NCBI GenBank assembly: GCA_032622095.1
Contig: CP136061.1
Span: 65,163,127 to 65,227,126 of the forward strand
Direction: 5' to 3'
Source: Siphonodentalium dalli
Taxonomy: Eukaryota; Mollusca; Scaphopoda; Gadilida; Siphonodentaliidae
DNA: 64,000 nt
The position numbers and the translations under genes were made by a program. The notes below the pieces were generated by a model. The model had not been told where the DNA came from, did no database searches, and worked only from the letters and a program-made list of their open reading frames with translations. Of this stretch, positions 1 through 10,645 are shown piece after piece; the stretch's first letter is position 1, and every line of letters starts with the position of its first letter.

Positions 1-54
1 GGATTTGGCATCTATTGGACTCGGCAGAGCCTCGCCCAATAGATGCTCAAATCC
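1..54. repeat. Inverted repeat at window start
   Basis: The first 18 bases and positions 36-54 are inverted copies of each other (GGATTTGGCATCTATTGG against CCAATAGATGCTCAAATCC), with a loop of about 17 bases. It may be the end of a foldback element cut by the window edge. No function is assigned. Confidence 0.6.
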
Positions 55-330
55 CCCTCACGGCATAAACAATTTAAGCCACGACACTAGAAGGTATTAA
101 TAACTCTTCGAGAAGTCTGCTCATTTTTCCTGAACACCCCTCCAGATAATAAAAAATAATTCCATTAATAAATTAATGAATAGGAATCTACAGGGTGTTT
201 CTATGCCCGTCCTCTGCTTATATTACTTTAATATCCCTCCATATGCCCTATCATTATAGAGTCTATGACATAAAGATCGACCTCTGTGCCAATAGATGAT
301 AGAAATGGCATGCAAGAAGTAGTGAACTCT
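55..330. repeat. F4 family fragment (degenerate)
   Basis: Positions 130-250 carry F4-family phrases also found near 4.1, 10.5 and 16.1 kb: 'ctgaacacccctccagataat', 'gaataggaatctacagggtgt' and 'ctgcttatattactttaat'. The copy is broken and its ends cannot be fixed. No gene is seen. Confidence 0.45.
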
Positions 331-779
331 TAGAAAGAGAATGTATGTGATTAGCTAAACAACCATAAGATGATCATTAGGTGCATGTATCGGGTATAGA
401 ATCGCAGTTACAAGAATGTCGTAATAACTGCACAAAGGGATTGACAATGCTCGATGGAAATTCTTCCTTAATGGAAAAGGGTGGGGGTCCCCAATAAAAA
501 CATGGCTGGATGTTACATCACCGAGTATCATGAACATAGACCTAATTACCATGTCTGATCGTTTATGCGGTAAACAAGGCGAGAAACAGAACAGAACTAA
601 TAGGCGTGGAGGAAAAAATATACGATTCATTAATAGTTAATGATCACAACAGTTATAAAGAGTGAACTGATATCAGATATACAGACCTAAATCTATCTCG
701 TAGGGCCTGGAACATTGCACCACCAAATTAACAAATTATAGGTCAAGGACATCATATATCACCGCGTTACACAAATAAC
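331..779. other. No recognisable feature
   Basis: AT-rich sequence with one short minus-strand frame (355-630) that has no domain and no repeat partner in the window. I see no gene here. Confidence 0.5.
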
Positions 780-1080
780 CATTTGATTACTAAATGGATT
801 CTTCCATTCAGTTCTTACCATGCACATTGGAATGATCCATTGTTCATTCATTGGGATGTTTATAATCTATTAGCAGACCACAGACAGGGAAACTCCATAG
901 TTGTTACTTGTAGAGATGGAATAGTCTATTATCCATTTGGAGGGATGTTCAGATAATAAGAGCAGATGACAGACATGAACAGATAATACAAGTGCAGAAG
1001 GATTCATATTCTTTGGTGGGAAATGTTCAGATAATAAGTTTTTAAACTTATTATGTGAACATCTCCTAAAGCATCAATGT
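780..1080. mobile_element. F4 family copy
   Basis: Contains the F4 hallmarks in order: 'tggattcttccattcagt', 'ggaatagtctattatccatttggaggg', 'atgttcagataataag', 'acaagtgcagaaggattc', then a second 'aatgttcagataataag' followed by its inverted counterpart 'cttattatgtgaacat' at about 1048-1063. This looks like a foldback non-autonomous element whose boundaries are blurred. Confidence 0.5.
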
Positions 1081-1894
1081 GAATTTATTAAAGAAAGAGT
1101 AAATGTTGACAAGGGGTGATAACATGTGAAGAGATTGTGAGTGATAGATGAGGATATATTATGCGATAGATGTGGATACATGTATAGGATGTGTTTTCCA
1201 ATACATGGCAGAATATAAAGGCATCTAGATCTATATAACCGTATAGAAATGGGGAGTGCAATATGTTAGGACACTAGAAGGGCAACATTTGTCCCCATTA
1301 GTAAGTAATATGTGGCAAACCCAGCCATATTAAACCAGACCAGGTAACAGCTGGAGTATTATTCTAGGTTATTATTACCCAATAAACCCAGATACACAAC
1401 CCCTGACAAGACATTCCAGGCTTCTGTGCTTTGAAAGTGAAGTTCTGAGGCATTTACCTTTATTTCAGTTTGGCTTATAATTAAGTGTTAGCTGTTTTTT
1501 ACTACCTTTTTAATTAAGGTGCTTCACTGCACCTGTTCGGGAAGGAGAGTGAATTGCTGAGCTTCTAGATGCAACTAACCGTTAATTGAATTCCAGTTGA
1601 ATGGATTGGTTGTTGCAGGAGTCTGTTGGCTTAAAATAGACCCAAATTTTATAATTGGTTAACCCATTCAGTGTAGCATGGTTTAGTTATACGTAAACAT
1701 AACTCGATGTAGCACGAGGTGGAAAATAATTTCCGTCATAGCTGAAAAGATTTCAGCAATTTACCCTTTCTGCATTTTCACTATATAGTTGTGTACCGTT
1801 CTGACTCACCGAACCATAGCAACCGATCAAACCACTGAACAATTAACACTCACCTGAAAATAGAGAAAACAAAACATTACTGACAGGGTCTACT
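1081..1894. other. No recognisable feature
   Basis: No open frame of note, no tandem repeat and no repeat family recognised from elsewhere in the window. Confidence 0.45.
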
Positions 1895-2158
1895 TTAACC
1901 CTTTCATGACGGGAGCTGTGCTGGTGCAGCATTAAAGACCCTGTGCTAGTGCATTATCTTATATATGTGAGTCTGCCATAGTGAGCCTCACATATATAAG
2001 AGAATGCACTGGCTTACAAGGTCAAGGTAAATATTGTCAGGCCAATGTATTCTCTTATATATGGGAGGCTCCCTATGGAGACTCGCATATATAAGAGAAT
2101 GCACTGGCACAAGATCTTTAATGCTGCACCAGCGCAGCTCCCATCATAAAAAGGTTAA
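1895..2158. mobile_element. PB-M copy 1 (piggyBac-like TTAA MITE)
   Basis: Flanked by TTAA on both sides (1895-1898 and 2155-2158). The ends are inverted: CCCTTTCATGACGGGAGCTG on the left and CAGCTCCCATCATAAAAAGG on the right. Inside are two near-palindromes (about 1945-2015 and 2041-2108) built from TTCTCTTATATATG and its complement around a CTCCNATAGGGAG core. The target site TTAA and CCCTTT ends fit piggyBac-type non-autonomous elements; the class is an inference, the structure is seen. Confidence 0.8.
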
Positions 2159-2575
2159 AAGGATACATTTAAGTATTTGATATAAAGGTATTTTCTGATG
2201 GGTAGTTATTGATTCCTAAGATTGATTTTGATAACCTTGATTTAAAATCAGTACATATGAACCTTTGAGATCATAGCAGTGAAAATAGGTGACAGACAAG
2301 TATGCACTCTGACAAGAACTCCCCATGTCTTAGTTCCTACCTACTGTTCACTGCTAGACACAGCTAAAACTGTTAGGCAAATAAAATGCATTGATTGGCT
2401 TTAAATTAGCAGCTATCAGGCTTCACTGTCTCAAAAATCATGAGGTCAGCTTAGGTCAGGTCTAAACAAATGAAGGAGCCAGCTCACTGGAATGCTGGAA
2501 AGCACAGGTCAGACCTAAACAAATGCTGTGGCTATCAGTTGGGAATTCTTTATTGCAGACACCTGGGAATCATTA
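2159..2575. other. No gene; short duplicated phrase
   Basis: The phrase 'ggtcaggtctaaacaaatg' near 2455 recurs as 'ggtcagacctaaacaaatg' near 2507. Nothing else is recognised. Confidence 0.45.
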
Positions 2576-2745
2576 AACATCCATTATGAGATGAATGGGA
2601 TAGTGTGGCATCTCTGGGATCAGATGAACACTCTGGCCTCCTCCACATATCACCATATCAATGATTTTTTAAAGGTCAGCCCACATTGTTTTTTGGTCAG
2701 AAGGTTGTTATCCTTTTCGCACCATAAAACACCAGGTGAAGAACT
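2576..2745. repeat. Direct repeat copy A (pairs with 3619-3782)
   Basis: About 165 bases match 3619-3782 almost base for base ('atgagatgaat...gtgtggcatctctgggat' through 'aaaacaccaggtg'). The short open frame running through it is a by-product of the repeat and carries no recognisable domain. The copies are separated mainly by the LINE fragment at 2834-3362. Confidence 0.75.
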
Positions 2746-2833
2746 CGAGAGGAAACTTAGAAGTTCTGGATGCTTTGCTATCAGTACTCTAAGGAAGAAA
2801 TGCTGTAAATCTCCGGCATTAACCCTTTTATAT

Positions 2834-3362
2834 CAATCAATCAATCAATTTATTATACTTTTACACCAAATATGGTCAAGTGTATACATACATACATAAT
2901 ATAGAAACATAATTTATAACAATGTATTGAAAGGACATGTATTCATAAGTTCATTTGTGGTCTTGACACAATATGTGGCACATAATATTTTAGTTATATA
3001 TATTTGTATCGAGTTTGGTTTTATTCATCTTATTGGGAATTTGCATTCGTCTGGTCGCGTATTCTGTCTAGCAGTTGGTCACTAGGTTGCCATTTTCCCT
3101 TTTTGGCAAGTCTGTGGTAGACAAAATGGGCAATTTCTTTTAGTACGTTCGGTTGTGAGCATGTCATTATTTGTTTAAATTGGGCTATTCCATCTGACTC
3201 TTAGATGTCTTTCGGTAGTTGTTTGAAGAGAGATTGATGTTCGTTTGATAGTAATGAGCAACTTATAATGAGGTGGAATTCGTCGTCTAGCTCGTTGCAA
3301 TTTTCACAAATGCGGTATTGTTCATCGATGTTGAGATATCGGCCTCGTTCGATTCCGAGGGA
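2834..3362 (-). mobile_element. 5'-truncated LINE retrotransposon, 3' end
   Basis: Read on the minus strand, this is the last part of a non-LTR retrotransposon: a C-terminal zinc-knuckle coding stretch (3030-3362), a short 3' untranslated region, and a terminal (ATTG)n-type tail seen on the plus strand as repeated 'atca' at 2836-2860. Tails made of a short repeated unit are usual for several LINE clades. The 5' end is lost, as in most LINE insertions. I could not find a convincing target-site duplication. Confidence 0.75.
3030..3362 (-). pseudogene. LINE ORF2 C-terminal zinc-knuckle remnant
   Basis: Translating the minus strand gives about 110 residues ending at a natural stop (3030-3032). 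Near the start is R-G-R-Y-L-N-I, then a C-x2-C-x7-H-x4-C motif (C-E-N-C, then H, then C), followed by a hydrophobic and charged tail. This layout is typical of the region after reverse transcriptase in LINE proteins. One in-frame stop follows the stretch '...KQLPKDI', so the fragment is broken and cannot encode an active protein; no endonuclease or polymerase part is left. It is too short and interrupted to show up as a long open frame. The exact clade (Jockey, CR1 or RTE-like) cannot be settled from this piece. Confidence 0.75.
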
Positions 3363-3394
3363 TTATACTATAATAGCTAGTTACTCAGTTCCCA

Positions 3395-3618
3395 GTAATT
3401 CATATGGAGGAATGTTCAGCTAGTATAAATTTCAGCAAAGAGCAAATATATTATCTGAAAATGACTGAAATTCCTGACAAATAAATGAATGGGAATCAAA
3501 TTGGTGTTTCTCTGCCTACTGTCTGCTTATATTATATGAATATCCCTATAAAAGATGAATGGGCCAATTCAATTTACACCATAGAGCTGAATGGGAGAAT
3601 CCATTGAGTGGTGAATTG
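3395..3618. repeat. F4 family fragment
   Basis: 'catatggaggaatgttcagctagtata' and 'gaatgggaatcaaattggtgtttctctgcctactgtctgcttatattat' match F4 phrases at 10.5 and 16.1 kb. Boundaries are uncertain. Confidence 0.45.
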
Positions 3619-3782
3619 GACAGCAATTATGAGATGAATAGGATAGTGTGGCATCTCTGGGATCAGATGAACACTCTGGCCTCCTCCACATATCACCATA
3701 TCAATGATTTCTTAAAGGTCAGCCCACATTGCTTATTGGTCAGAAGGTTGTTATCCTTTTCCCACAATAAAACACCAGGTGG
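3619..3782. repeat. Direct repeat copy B (pairs with 2576-2745)
   Basis: Near-identical to 2576-2745. The sequence before this copy ('atccattgagtggtgaattgg', 3599-3619) is not shared with copy A, so the repeat boundary lies near 3619. Confidence 0.75.
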
Positions 3783-4290
3783 GGTACTCGAGATGAAATT
3801 TAGAACCACAGGTTCGGTGCTTTGCCCATCAGTAGTCAAGGAATAATACTTGCACATCTCTGGTGTTAACCTTTTTTACAGATGATATATGCTGATTGCT
3901 TGTAATTCTCATTCTACCTACAATACCTAGAAATATATTAATGGGAATCCACATGGGGATTCTCTGCCTGTTGTCTACTCATATTACCTGAAAATTCTTA
4001 AATGAAGAATAGACCATTTATATACTTATATGAATGAGAGAATACACTCAAATGTAAATATATTAAACATCCATTAAAAGGACAACTGATGGCTAAATAA
4101 TTGATTCCGATTCATTCATTTGTAGAAATGTTCAAAAAAGCCTTAAGTTATTTATAAATCTTATTATCTGAACACCCCTACAAATGAATGAGTAGGAATT
4201 GATAGGGTATCTGCCTGTCTCCTGTTTATATTATCTGAACAACTCTAAAATTGAAAAAATAGACTATTCCAATGTACGCATGCAGCACCA
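3783..4290. repeat. F4 family fragments
   Basis: Several F4 phrases recur ('aatgggaatccacatggg', 'ctgcctgttgtctactcatattacctgaa', 'attatctgaacacccctacaaatgaat' and 'gaataatagaccatt'-like text). This suggests two or more overlapping degenerate copies. Confidence 0.4.
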
Positions 4291-5044
4291 AACCAATTGG
4301 TTTTTTTTATTTTTAAATTGTCAGTATGTTTCGTGTTTTGTAACTTCGGTATCTTAATTAATAAAAACTAAAGATATTACTACTGATTTCTAAACACCTC
4401 CAGCTTGCTCATGCAATGACATAACACACATCTCTCTGAATAGTATAGTAAACTATTATGTTTTCTTCCATGCACTCACACACAATATGCTGGAATAGCT
4501 ATTGCGGTATGAGCCACAGTCACATTCCACAAAGCAGCTGGAGAGCAAGACTTATTGGAGGTAGTACTACTGGTTATCATTAATACATGATAGAGTTATC
4601 TTTCTTGGCATGTATCCCTCAAAAATATAGGCAATACACAAACAGGATTCTCTGTGGTCTCTTTGAAAAGTCGACAGAAGTCATAACAGATCAACGTCTT
4701 TCTCTCTTACCAACCCTGGGTAACTGATCCTGCTACATAATCAAGCCTGAATTTAGTGTGTCTGAGATTTGCAGAATGAGGTCAAATGATGTTATCTGAG
4801 TTTATCTATGATGTTGCTGTGAAGAATAAGTACTTTTATTTTTCTATGATTTCCATTCCCGCAGTCTATAGCAAATCGGAATAATTCAAGACATGGCCAT
4901 TATGTGAAAAATTGCACTGTAGACGATCTAGAAAATATAGAGTCTTTGCTCTGAAACGTTTATGCTACTTAAATTTGATGATTAAAATGAAGAGAAAGCA
5001 GTTTTTTTCATAGGTTCATGTTTTTATACGGGGCTTACATCGTG
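4291..5044. other. No recognisable feature
   Basis: No supported gene, RNA or tandem repeat. Confidence 0.45.
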
Positions 5045-5290
5045 TTTGAAGTTTTATTTTTTATGACTTCAATGCGTCTTTATGTGACAAATAATGCTCA
5101 TAGAAAGGTAGTTCCGGTATTTATCAACCAATTTTGATACCGGGCAAAATTCGATAGTGAATATTATTTAATAGGTGTATTTTGGAGGGCAAACCACCAT
5201 GTGGCTTTAAGTTTGAAATCCGTCCAAAAATAAGAAAATGGGTCTGTGAAACCAAGTTATGAGAAAAGCCTAAGGTATTTGGCATTCATT
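5045..5290. repeat. Dispersed repeat, copy 1 (pairs with 62035-62300)
   Basis: Shares an ordered series of phrases with 62035-62300: 'gacttc.atgc.tctt', 'cgtagaaaggtagtt' or 'catagaaaggtagtt', 'gtatttat', 'aggtgtattttggag', 'aaaccgccatatggctttaa' or 'aaaccaccatgtggctttaa'. Same orientation, moderately diverged. No coding potential. Confidence 0.6.
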
Positions 5291-6234
5291 ATGCATCGAG
5301 TGTTCAAACAGATCAGCGATCAATGATATTGTTTGTATCCAGACTTATGTGAAACCAATATGACCTATGTTTGTGTAATAGGCATCTCAATAACAATTAA
5401 ATGTGATTACAAAACGAGAATCTAATCCTCATGCCCAAACCTGCGGCATCTCGAAAGTTCTGCCAACAGTTAGTAATGGCAAATATACAAGATAAACAGA
5501 AGCCAGCTGGTAGAAAAGGAAATTGTCTGGGGCGCAAAGGTGTCTGCCCCAATAGTGAGGAATCAATGAACTCGATAAAAACATAATAGATCTGGCTGCT
5601 CAGACACAAAACATACACCAAGCCAAGAAAAACGATGTTTTAAAGTTTATTTAACCTTTAAGTTATGGTGCGTTATGACTAGTACAATATTCTGTCAATA
5701 AGTGCAGCAGTGTTTACTGTATATCATCACACATGCTTGTAAAGTTTGGAAATGTTAAAAAATATATTGTTCGGGTTCCACAGGATAGGCTGAGGTATGC
5801 AAATTGCATTTGTGGAATGCTATGTCGAATGCTCATGTTATAACTATCTTAGGATGTATTAGCACCCAGCTATAGCCATGCGTACATGTAACTTGTAATG
5901 TGTGTGGCCAATCAAAGTTAAATGACTCATATGACCGTTTTGCTTACATGTACATGGTCATGCAGTTTAGAAGTTTCCTGTCCAATGTGTAGGATAAAAA
6001 ACTTGTAGCAAATAGGATTAATACAATCTTCTAATAACCGAATGAGTGACCAATGTGGTCAGGCAATGGGAGAATGGGATTTGCTAGAACATAAAGATCT
6101 TATTTTGATTTATGTCATAAGTGCAGAGAGCTTGTCCAAACAATCCGCGTATTGTTTACACCTTTTAGTACAAGATGGGTCGACATCAATAACATGTAAG
6201 TTTGGAGGCGCAAAACCAGGTGACCTTTCCTGCC
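5291..6234. other. No recognisable feature
   Basis: Two short frames (5397-5621 minus, 6042-6341 plus) show no domain; the second runs into the satellite that follows. Confidence 0.45.
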
Positions 6235-7806
6235 ATTTGCATCTCCATATCAATACCATAGTAAGACTTGTTACAAGCTACATATCATCTCCATACAATA
6301 GTAAAGCATGTTACAAGCTACGGTCCATATCAATACCATAGTAAAACATGTTACAAGCTAGTCCATATCAATACCATAGTAAGACATGTTACAATCTACA
6401 GTCCATAACAATACCATAGTAAAACATGTTACAAGCTACGGTCCATATCAATACCATAGTAAAACATGTTACAAGCTAGTCCATATCAATACCATAGTAA
6501 GACATGTTACAATCTACAGTCCATATCAATACCATAGTAAAGCATGTTATAAGCTACATATCTCCATATCAATACCATAGTAATACACGTTACAAGTTAC
6601 AGTCCATATCAATATCATAGTAATACATGTTACAAGCTAGTCCATATCAACTCCATATCAATACCATAGTACACATTACAAGCTACACTCCATCCATATC
6701 AATACCGTAGTAAGACACGTTACAAGCTACATATCAACTCCATATCAATACTATAGTAAGATATGTTACAAGCTACATATCTCGATCCATATCACTACCA
6801 TAGTAAGACACGCTACAAGCTAGTCCATATCAATACCATAGTAAGACACGTTACAAGCTACAGTCCATATCAATACCATAGTAAGACACGCTACAAGCTA
6901 GTCCATATCAATACCATAGTAAGACACGTTACAAGCTACATATCAACTCCATATCAATACTATAGTAAGACACGCTACAAGCTCCAGTCCATATCAATAC
7001 CGTAGTAAGACACGTTACAAGCTACATATCAACTCCATATCAATACTATAGTAAGATATGTTACAAGCTACATATCTCGAACCATATCACTACCATAGTA
7101 AGACACGCTACAAGCTAGTCCATATCAATACCATAGTAATACACGCTACAAGCTACAGTCCATCCATATCAATACTGTAGTAAGACACATTACAAGCTAC
7201 ATATCAACTCCATATCCATACTATAGTAAGATATGTTACAAGCTACATATCTCGATCCATATCAATACTATAGTAAGACACGCTACAAGCTCCAGTCCAT
7301 ATCAATACCGTAGTAAGACACGTTACAAGCTACAGTCCATATCAATACCATAGTAATACACGTTACAAGCTACAGTCCATATCAATACCATAGTAAGACA
7401 CGCTACAAGCTATATATCTCCATATCAATACCATAGTAAGACACTTTACAAGCTACATATCAATACCATAGAAATACATGCTACAAGTTACATATCTCCA
7501 TATCAATACCATAGTAATACAAGTTACAAGTTACATATCTCCATATCAATACCATAGAAATACACGCTACAAGTTACATATCTCCATATCAATACCATAG
7601 TAAGACACGCTACAAATCTCCATATCAATACCATAGTAAGACACGCTACAAATCTCCATATCAAAACCATAGTAAGACACGCTACATATCTCCATATCAA
7701 TACCATAGAAAGACACACTACAAGCTACATATCTATACCATAGTAAGACGCGCTACAAGCTACATATCTCCATATCAATACCATAGTAAGACACGCTACA
7801 AGCTAC
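6235..7806. repeat. Satellite array, about 39-bp unit
   Basis: About 40 head-to-tail copies of a 38-40 base unit built from CCATATCAATACCATAGTAA and GACACGYTACAAGCTA. Several unit types occur: some carry 'acagt', others 'catatcaact' or 'catatctc' spacers, and blocks recur in the same order (for example 6760-6960 against 7060-7260). This suggests higher-order amplification. Open frames on both strands across it are periodic and have no protein meaning. Confidence 0.9.
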
Positions 7807-7904
7807 AGTACTTGCTAGTATCTCGCTATTTATTCTTACTATTCATCTAACCTCTCTAAACCCTTTCTTTACTAAATGATATCTACCACCCAGTTATAAC
7901 TTTA

Positions 7905-8100
7905 AACTTTTGAATGGTATATTATTCATTTGGAGGGGTGTTTAGGAAAAATGAGCAGATAACAAAGAGATGAAAAGATAATAGAAGTGCAAAAGGATTC
8001 CTATTCATTGGGAAATGTTCAGATAATATGTTCAAAAAGTTTGATGAACTTATTATCTTATTATTTCCTGAGTGATCTACTTGCCAATGGGTATTTATAA
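7905..8100. mobile_element. F4 family copy
   Basis: Carries 'tggtatattattcatttggaggggtgtt', 'gaaaagataatagaagtgcaaaaggattcctattcattgggaaatgttcagataatatg' in pieces, then the inverted 'cttattatc'. Same order as the copy at 16.1-16.4 kb. Confidence 0.5.
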
Positions 8101-8519
8101 GTATAGAGGCATCAGTAAATGGCAGGGGGGAATAGGGGGTCTAACCCCGATGCTCTGCCTCCCTTAATAATTTTCACAACCAACTATGGGTAGAAATAGG
8201 GATATCACTATCATAACAAAGGGGAGAACTCCTTGGCATAGTTTGATATTGCAACTGCTCTTCTAGGAGACATGTTGCAGATGAGGCATGTAATTATACT
8301 ATGATTTATGAGATTGGGTGTTATTTGAGCTGTCTGTCTCTTACAATACTTAAGTCACACAATCAACAAGTTGCAGTCATGTCTGCAGCAGAGCCACACA
8401 GGAGTAAATGTTTGTACAGATTGTTTAGGCAGACTGTTTACTCTAGCAGAATTACCAGACATGTGTAGGAATAAATGAGTTGATTCTTCTGATTTCCATA
8501 TCTAACTTTATTGGGCGTA
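8101..8519. other. No recognisable feature
   Basis: No gene, repeat or RNA is recognised. Confidence 0.4.
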
Positions 8520-8610
8520 TCAGAAGGCAAATATCAAAACATGCTGATTCCATTCCAAGAAGGCTCAGAAGACAAATATTGAAACATGCGGATTCCATTC
8601 TTAGATTTCT
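8520..8610. repeat. Two-copy tandem, 46-bp offset
   Basis: 'cagaaggcaaatatc' ... 'gattccattc' at 8520 recurs as 'cagaagacaaatatt' ... 'gattccattc' at 8566. Open frames on both strands (8452-8716) cross it and show no domain. Confidence 0.6.
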
Positions 8611-8894
8611 AGTAATTTTGAAAACAAACTTAACAGGATTGGACACGCGTGGCATGAGAAACAGTAGCTACAAACCAATCCACTGCCTCGAGGCTCTAGA
8701 TGAATATGTCATGTGAATCGGCTGGAGATTTTGAATATAATTAGTCTTTGGCAACATACAGAACTAGAGGTGTGACTGTTGACTGTCCCAATGGGACTAA
8801 GGATACCACCCCCATTTTTAAAATACTAAGATGTTTCACATGTCAGTAAACATTTAGTTAAAATAATAAAATAACAGTTCCCATTGCAGGTGCA
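8611..8894. other. No recognisable feature
   Basis: No feature supported. Confidence 0.4.
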
Positions 8895-9515
8895 CAACCC
8901 TAACCCTAATCTTAAACCTATTGACCTAAAAATGTAGGAATAAAAGCTCGGACAAAATTATGCATGTTGCGAAAATGTTTAAAGTTGAAAAATGGGAATA
9001 ACTCCACAAAAAAAGTTGACAGACATCATAATCGCAGGTGCACAGGTTCCCATGGTGCTAAATATCAGTGCCAAGATTAAAAAACATTGACCTAAATATG
9101 TAGGAATAAAAGCTCGGACAAAATTATGCATGTTGCAAAAAAATTCTAAGTCGAAAAAGGGGAATAACTCCACCAAAAAATGTCAGACAGACGTCATAAT
9201 CGCAGGTGCACAGGTTCCCATGGTACTAAATATCTGCGCCAAGTTTTTAAAAAATTGACCTGAAAATGTAGGAATAAAAGCTTGGAAAAATTATACATGT
9301 TGCGAAAATTTTCTAAGTCGAAAAATGGGGGATAACTCTACCAAAAAAAGTCGGACAGACGTCATAATCGCAGGTGCACAGGTTCCCATAGTGGTTGATG
9401 TCTTTGCCAAGTTTCACGGAAATTGATCAAAAAACGACTGAGAAAAACTCGGACGACGGACGGATGATGGACGGACGGATGAGCTGATTCCAGTATACAC
9501 CCCCGCAAAAGGGCA
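8895..9515. repeat. Divergent ~167-bp tandem repeat with GACGGA tail
   Basis: Three diverged units start at 'gtaggaataaaagctcgga' (about 8934, 9100 and 9269). Each contains 'ttatgcatgttgc', 'ataactccac' and 'cataatcgcaggtgcacagg'. The block ends with (GACGGA)-rich sequence at 9450-9480 and 'acccccgcaaaagggcat'. A single related unit lies at 36250-36520, and a similarly organised block at 56899-57400. Confidence 0.75.
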
Positions 9516-10429
9516 TCGAAAGGTATCTTACCTATTTTGAAACCTCTCCTATTAAAAAGATTTAGAAGTTTTATTAGTCTAGTGCTCTGACTAATTCAAG
9601 ATTAACAATATTTAGTATTGAACCTTTCAATTAATCTGAATTGTGAAGCTTCATAGATTGAATTGTCAATGATCCAATGGAATTTAGAATAAAAAAAATA
9701 AAATAAATAAATAAAAAATTCCTACCTACCTACCCGAATAATTTTTACCATATAACCCTAAACAGTATTTTTCACATTTCTGCTCGAATTATACATACTT
9801 AAGGTTAATTTGAATCTATTTTGTTATATTTCTCTGTATAAACAAGAATATTCTACAAAAACTGTTTTACAACCATAAACATATCATGTAAACAAATTTA
9901 GGCAAAAAGTCTCAGCCCCCCCCCCCTTTAATAATTTGGGCGCCTATATATCCCTGGCTAACCAATACAGATGCATATTAGACTGCAGTAGATAATTTCA
10001 ACACAGGAATCATCTAATGATCCATCATTTTAACTATTTTTTCTCAGGGTGAGGGGATAACTATACGCAACAAGCCAATGGACATTTCATGAGGTGTTCT
10101 GAAGACAAGTTAGAAATGCCTCATCATCAGTTTTTGATGCGTTGTGGCGCCATTTAGAAGTATTTTAATGAGCGGTATAGAGACGTGTTGTACATTGATT
10201 TCACACCATACAGATCCTATCAGCTGGATATGGAGGAGTATTAGCTATGTAATGAAGCTAATGGCAGAATTATCACTCATAATCGGCTGTCTGATCGAGT
10301 ACCCTACTATAGCATGGGTGGCCAATGAAGATGTCGAACACATGAGAGATGTATTTTGGGTTTCAGGCCAAATTTTATGAAGCCTAAGTGAACTTCTGAA
10401 CAAGAAAGTAGTCTATATTAACCCTGTCT
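9516..10429. other. No recognisable feature
   Basis: Contains an A-rich low-complexity stretch (9690-9720) and a C-run near 9917. The short frame at 10144-10380 has no recognisable domain. Confidence 0.4.
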
Positions 10430-10645
10430 ATGCTAAATACTCATTGACGAGTAGTTCCCTCAGGAAAAGTTTGTATGTTGAAATTATTATCTGAACATTT
10501 CCCACAAATGAATATTAATTAATCTGCTCTTGTATTATCTGTTTTTCTGTCTCCAGTCTGCTTTTATTACCTGAACCCCCTCTCAATGAATAATAGACCC
10601 ATCCAATGTTTACTTATATGACTGAATGGGGAAAATCCATTCGGT
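10430..10645. mobile_element. F4 family copy
   Basis: Has 'gaaattattatctgaacatttccca', 'gcttttattacctgaaccccctctcaatgaataatagacc' and 'ttatatgactgaatgggga.aatccattc' in F4 order, here in the orientation inverted to the 16.2 kb copy. Confidence 0.5.

Noticed and set aside
6042-7005. Several frames over the satellite as a repeat-containing gene
   Set aside because: Frames follow the tandem unit and break whenever unit length changes.
6235-7806. CRISPR-like array
   Set aside because: No unique spacers between repeats; the context is eukaryotic and the units are contiguous.
8897-8915. Telomere-like 'aaccctaaccctaat'
   Set aside because: Only two units within ordinary sequence; too short for an interstitial telomeric array.
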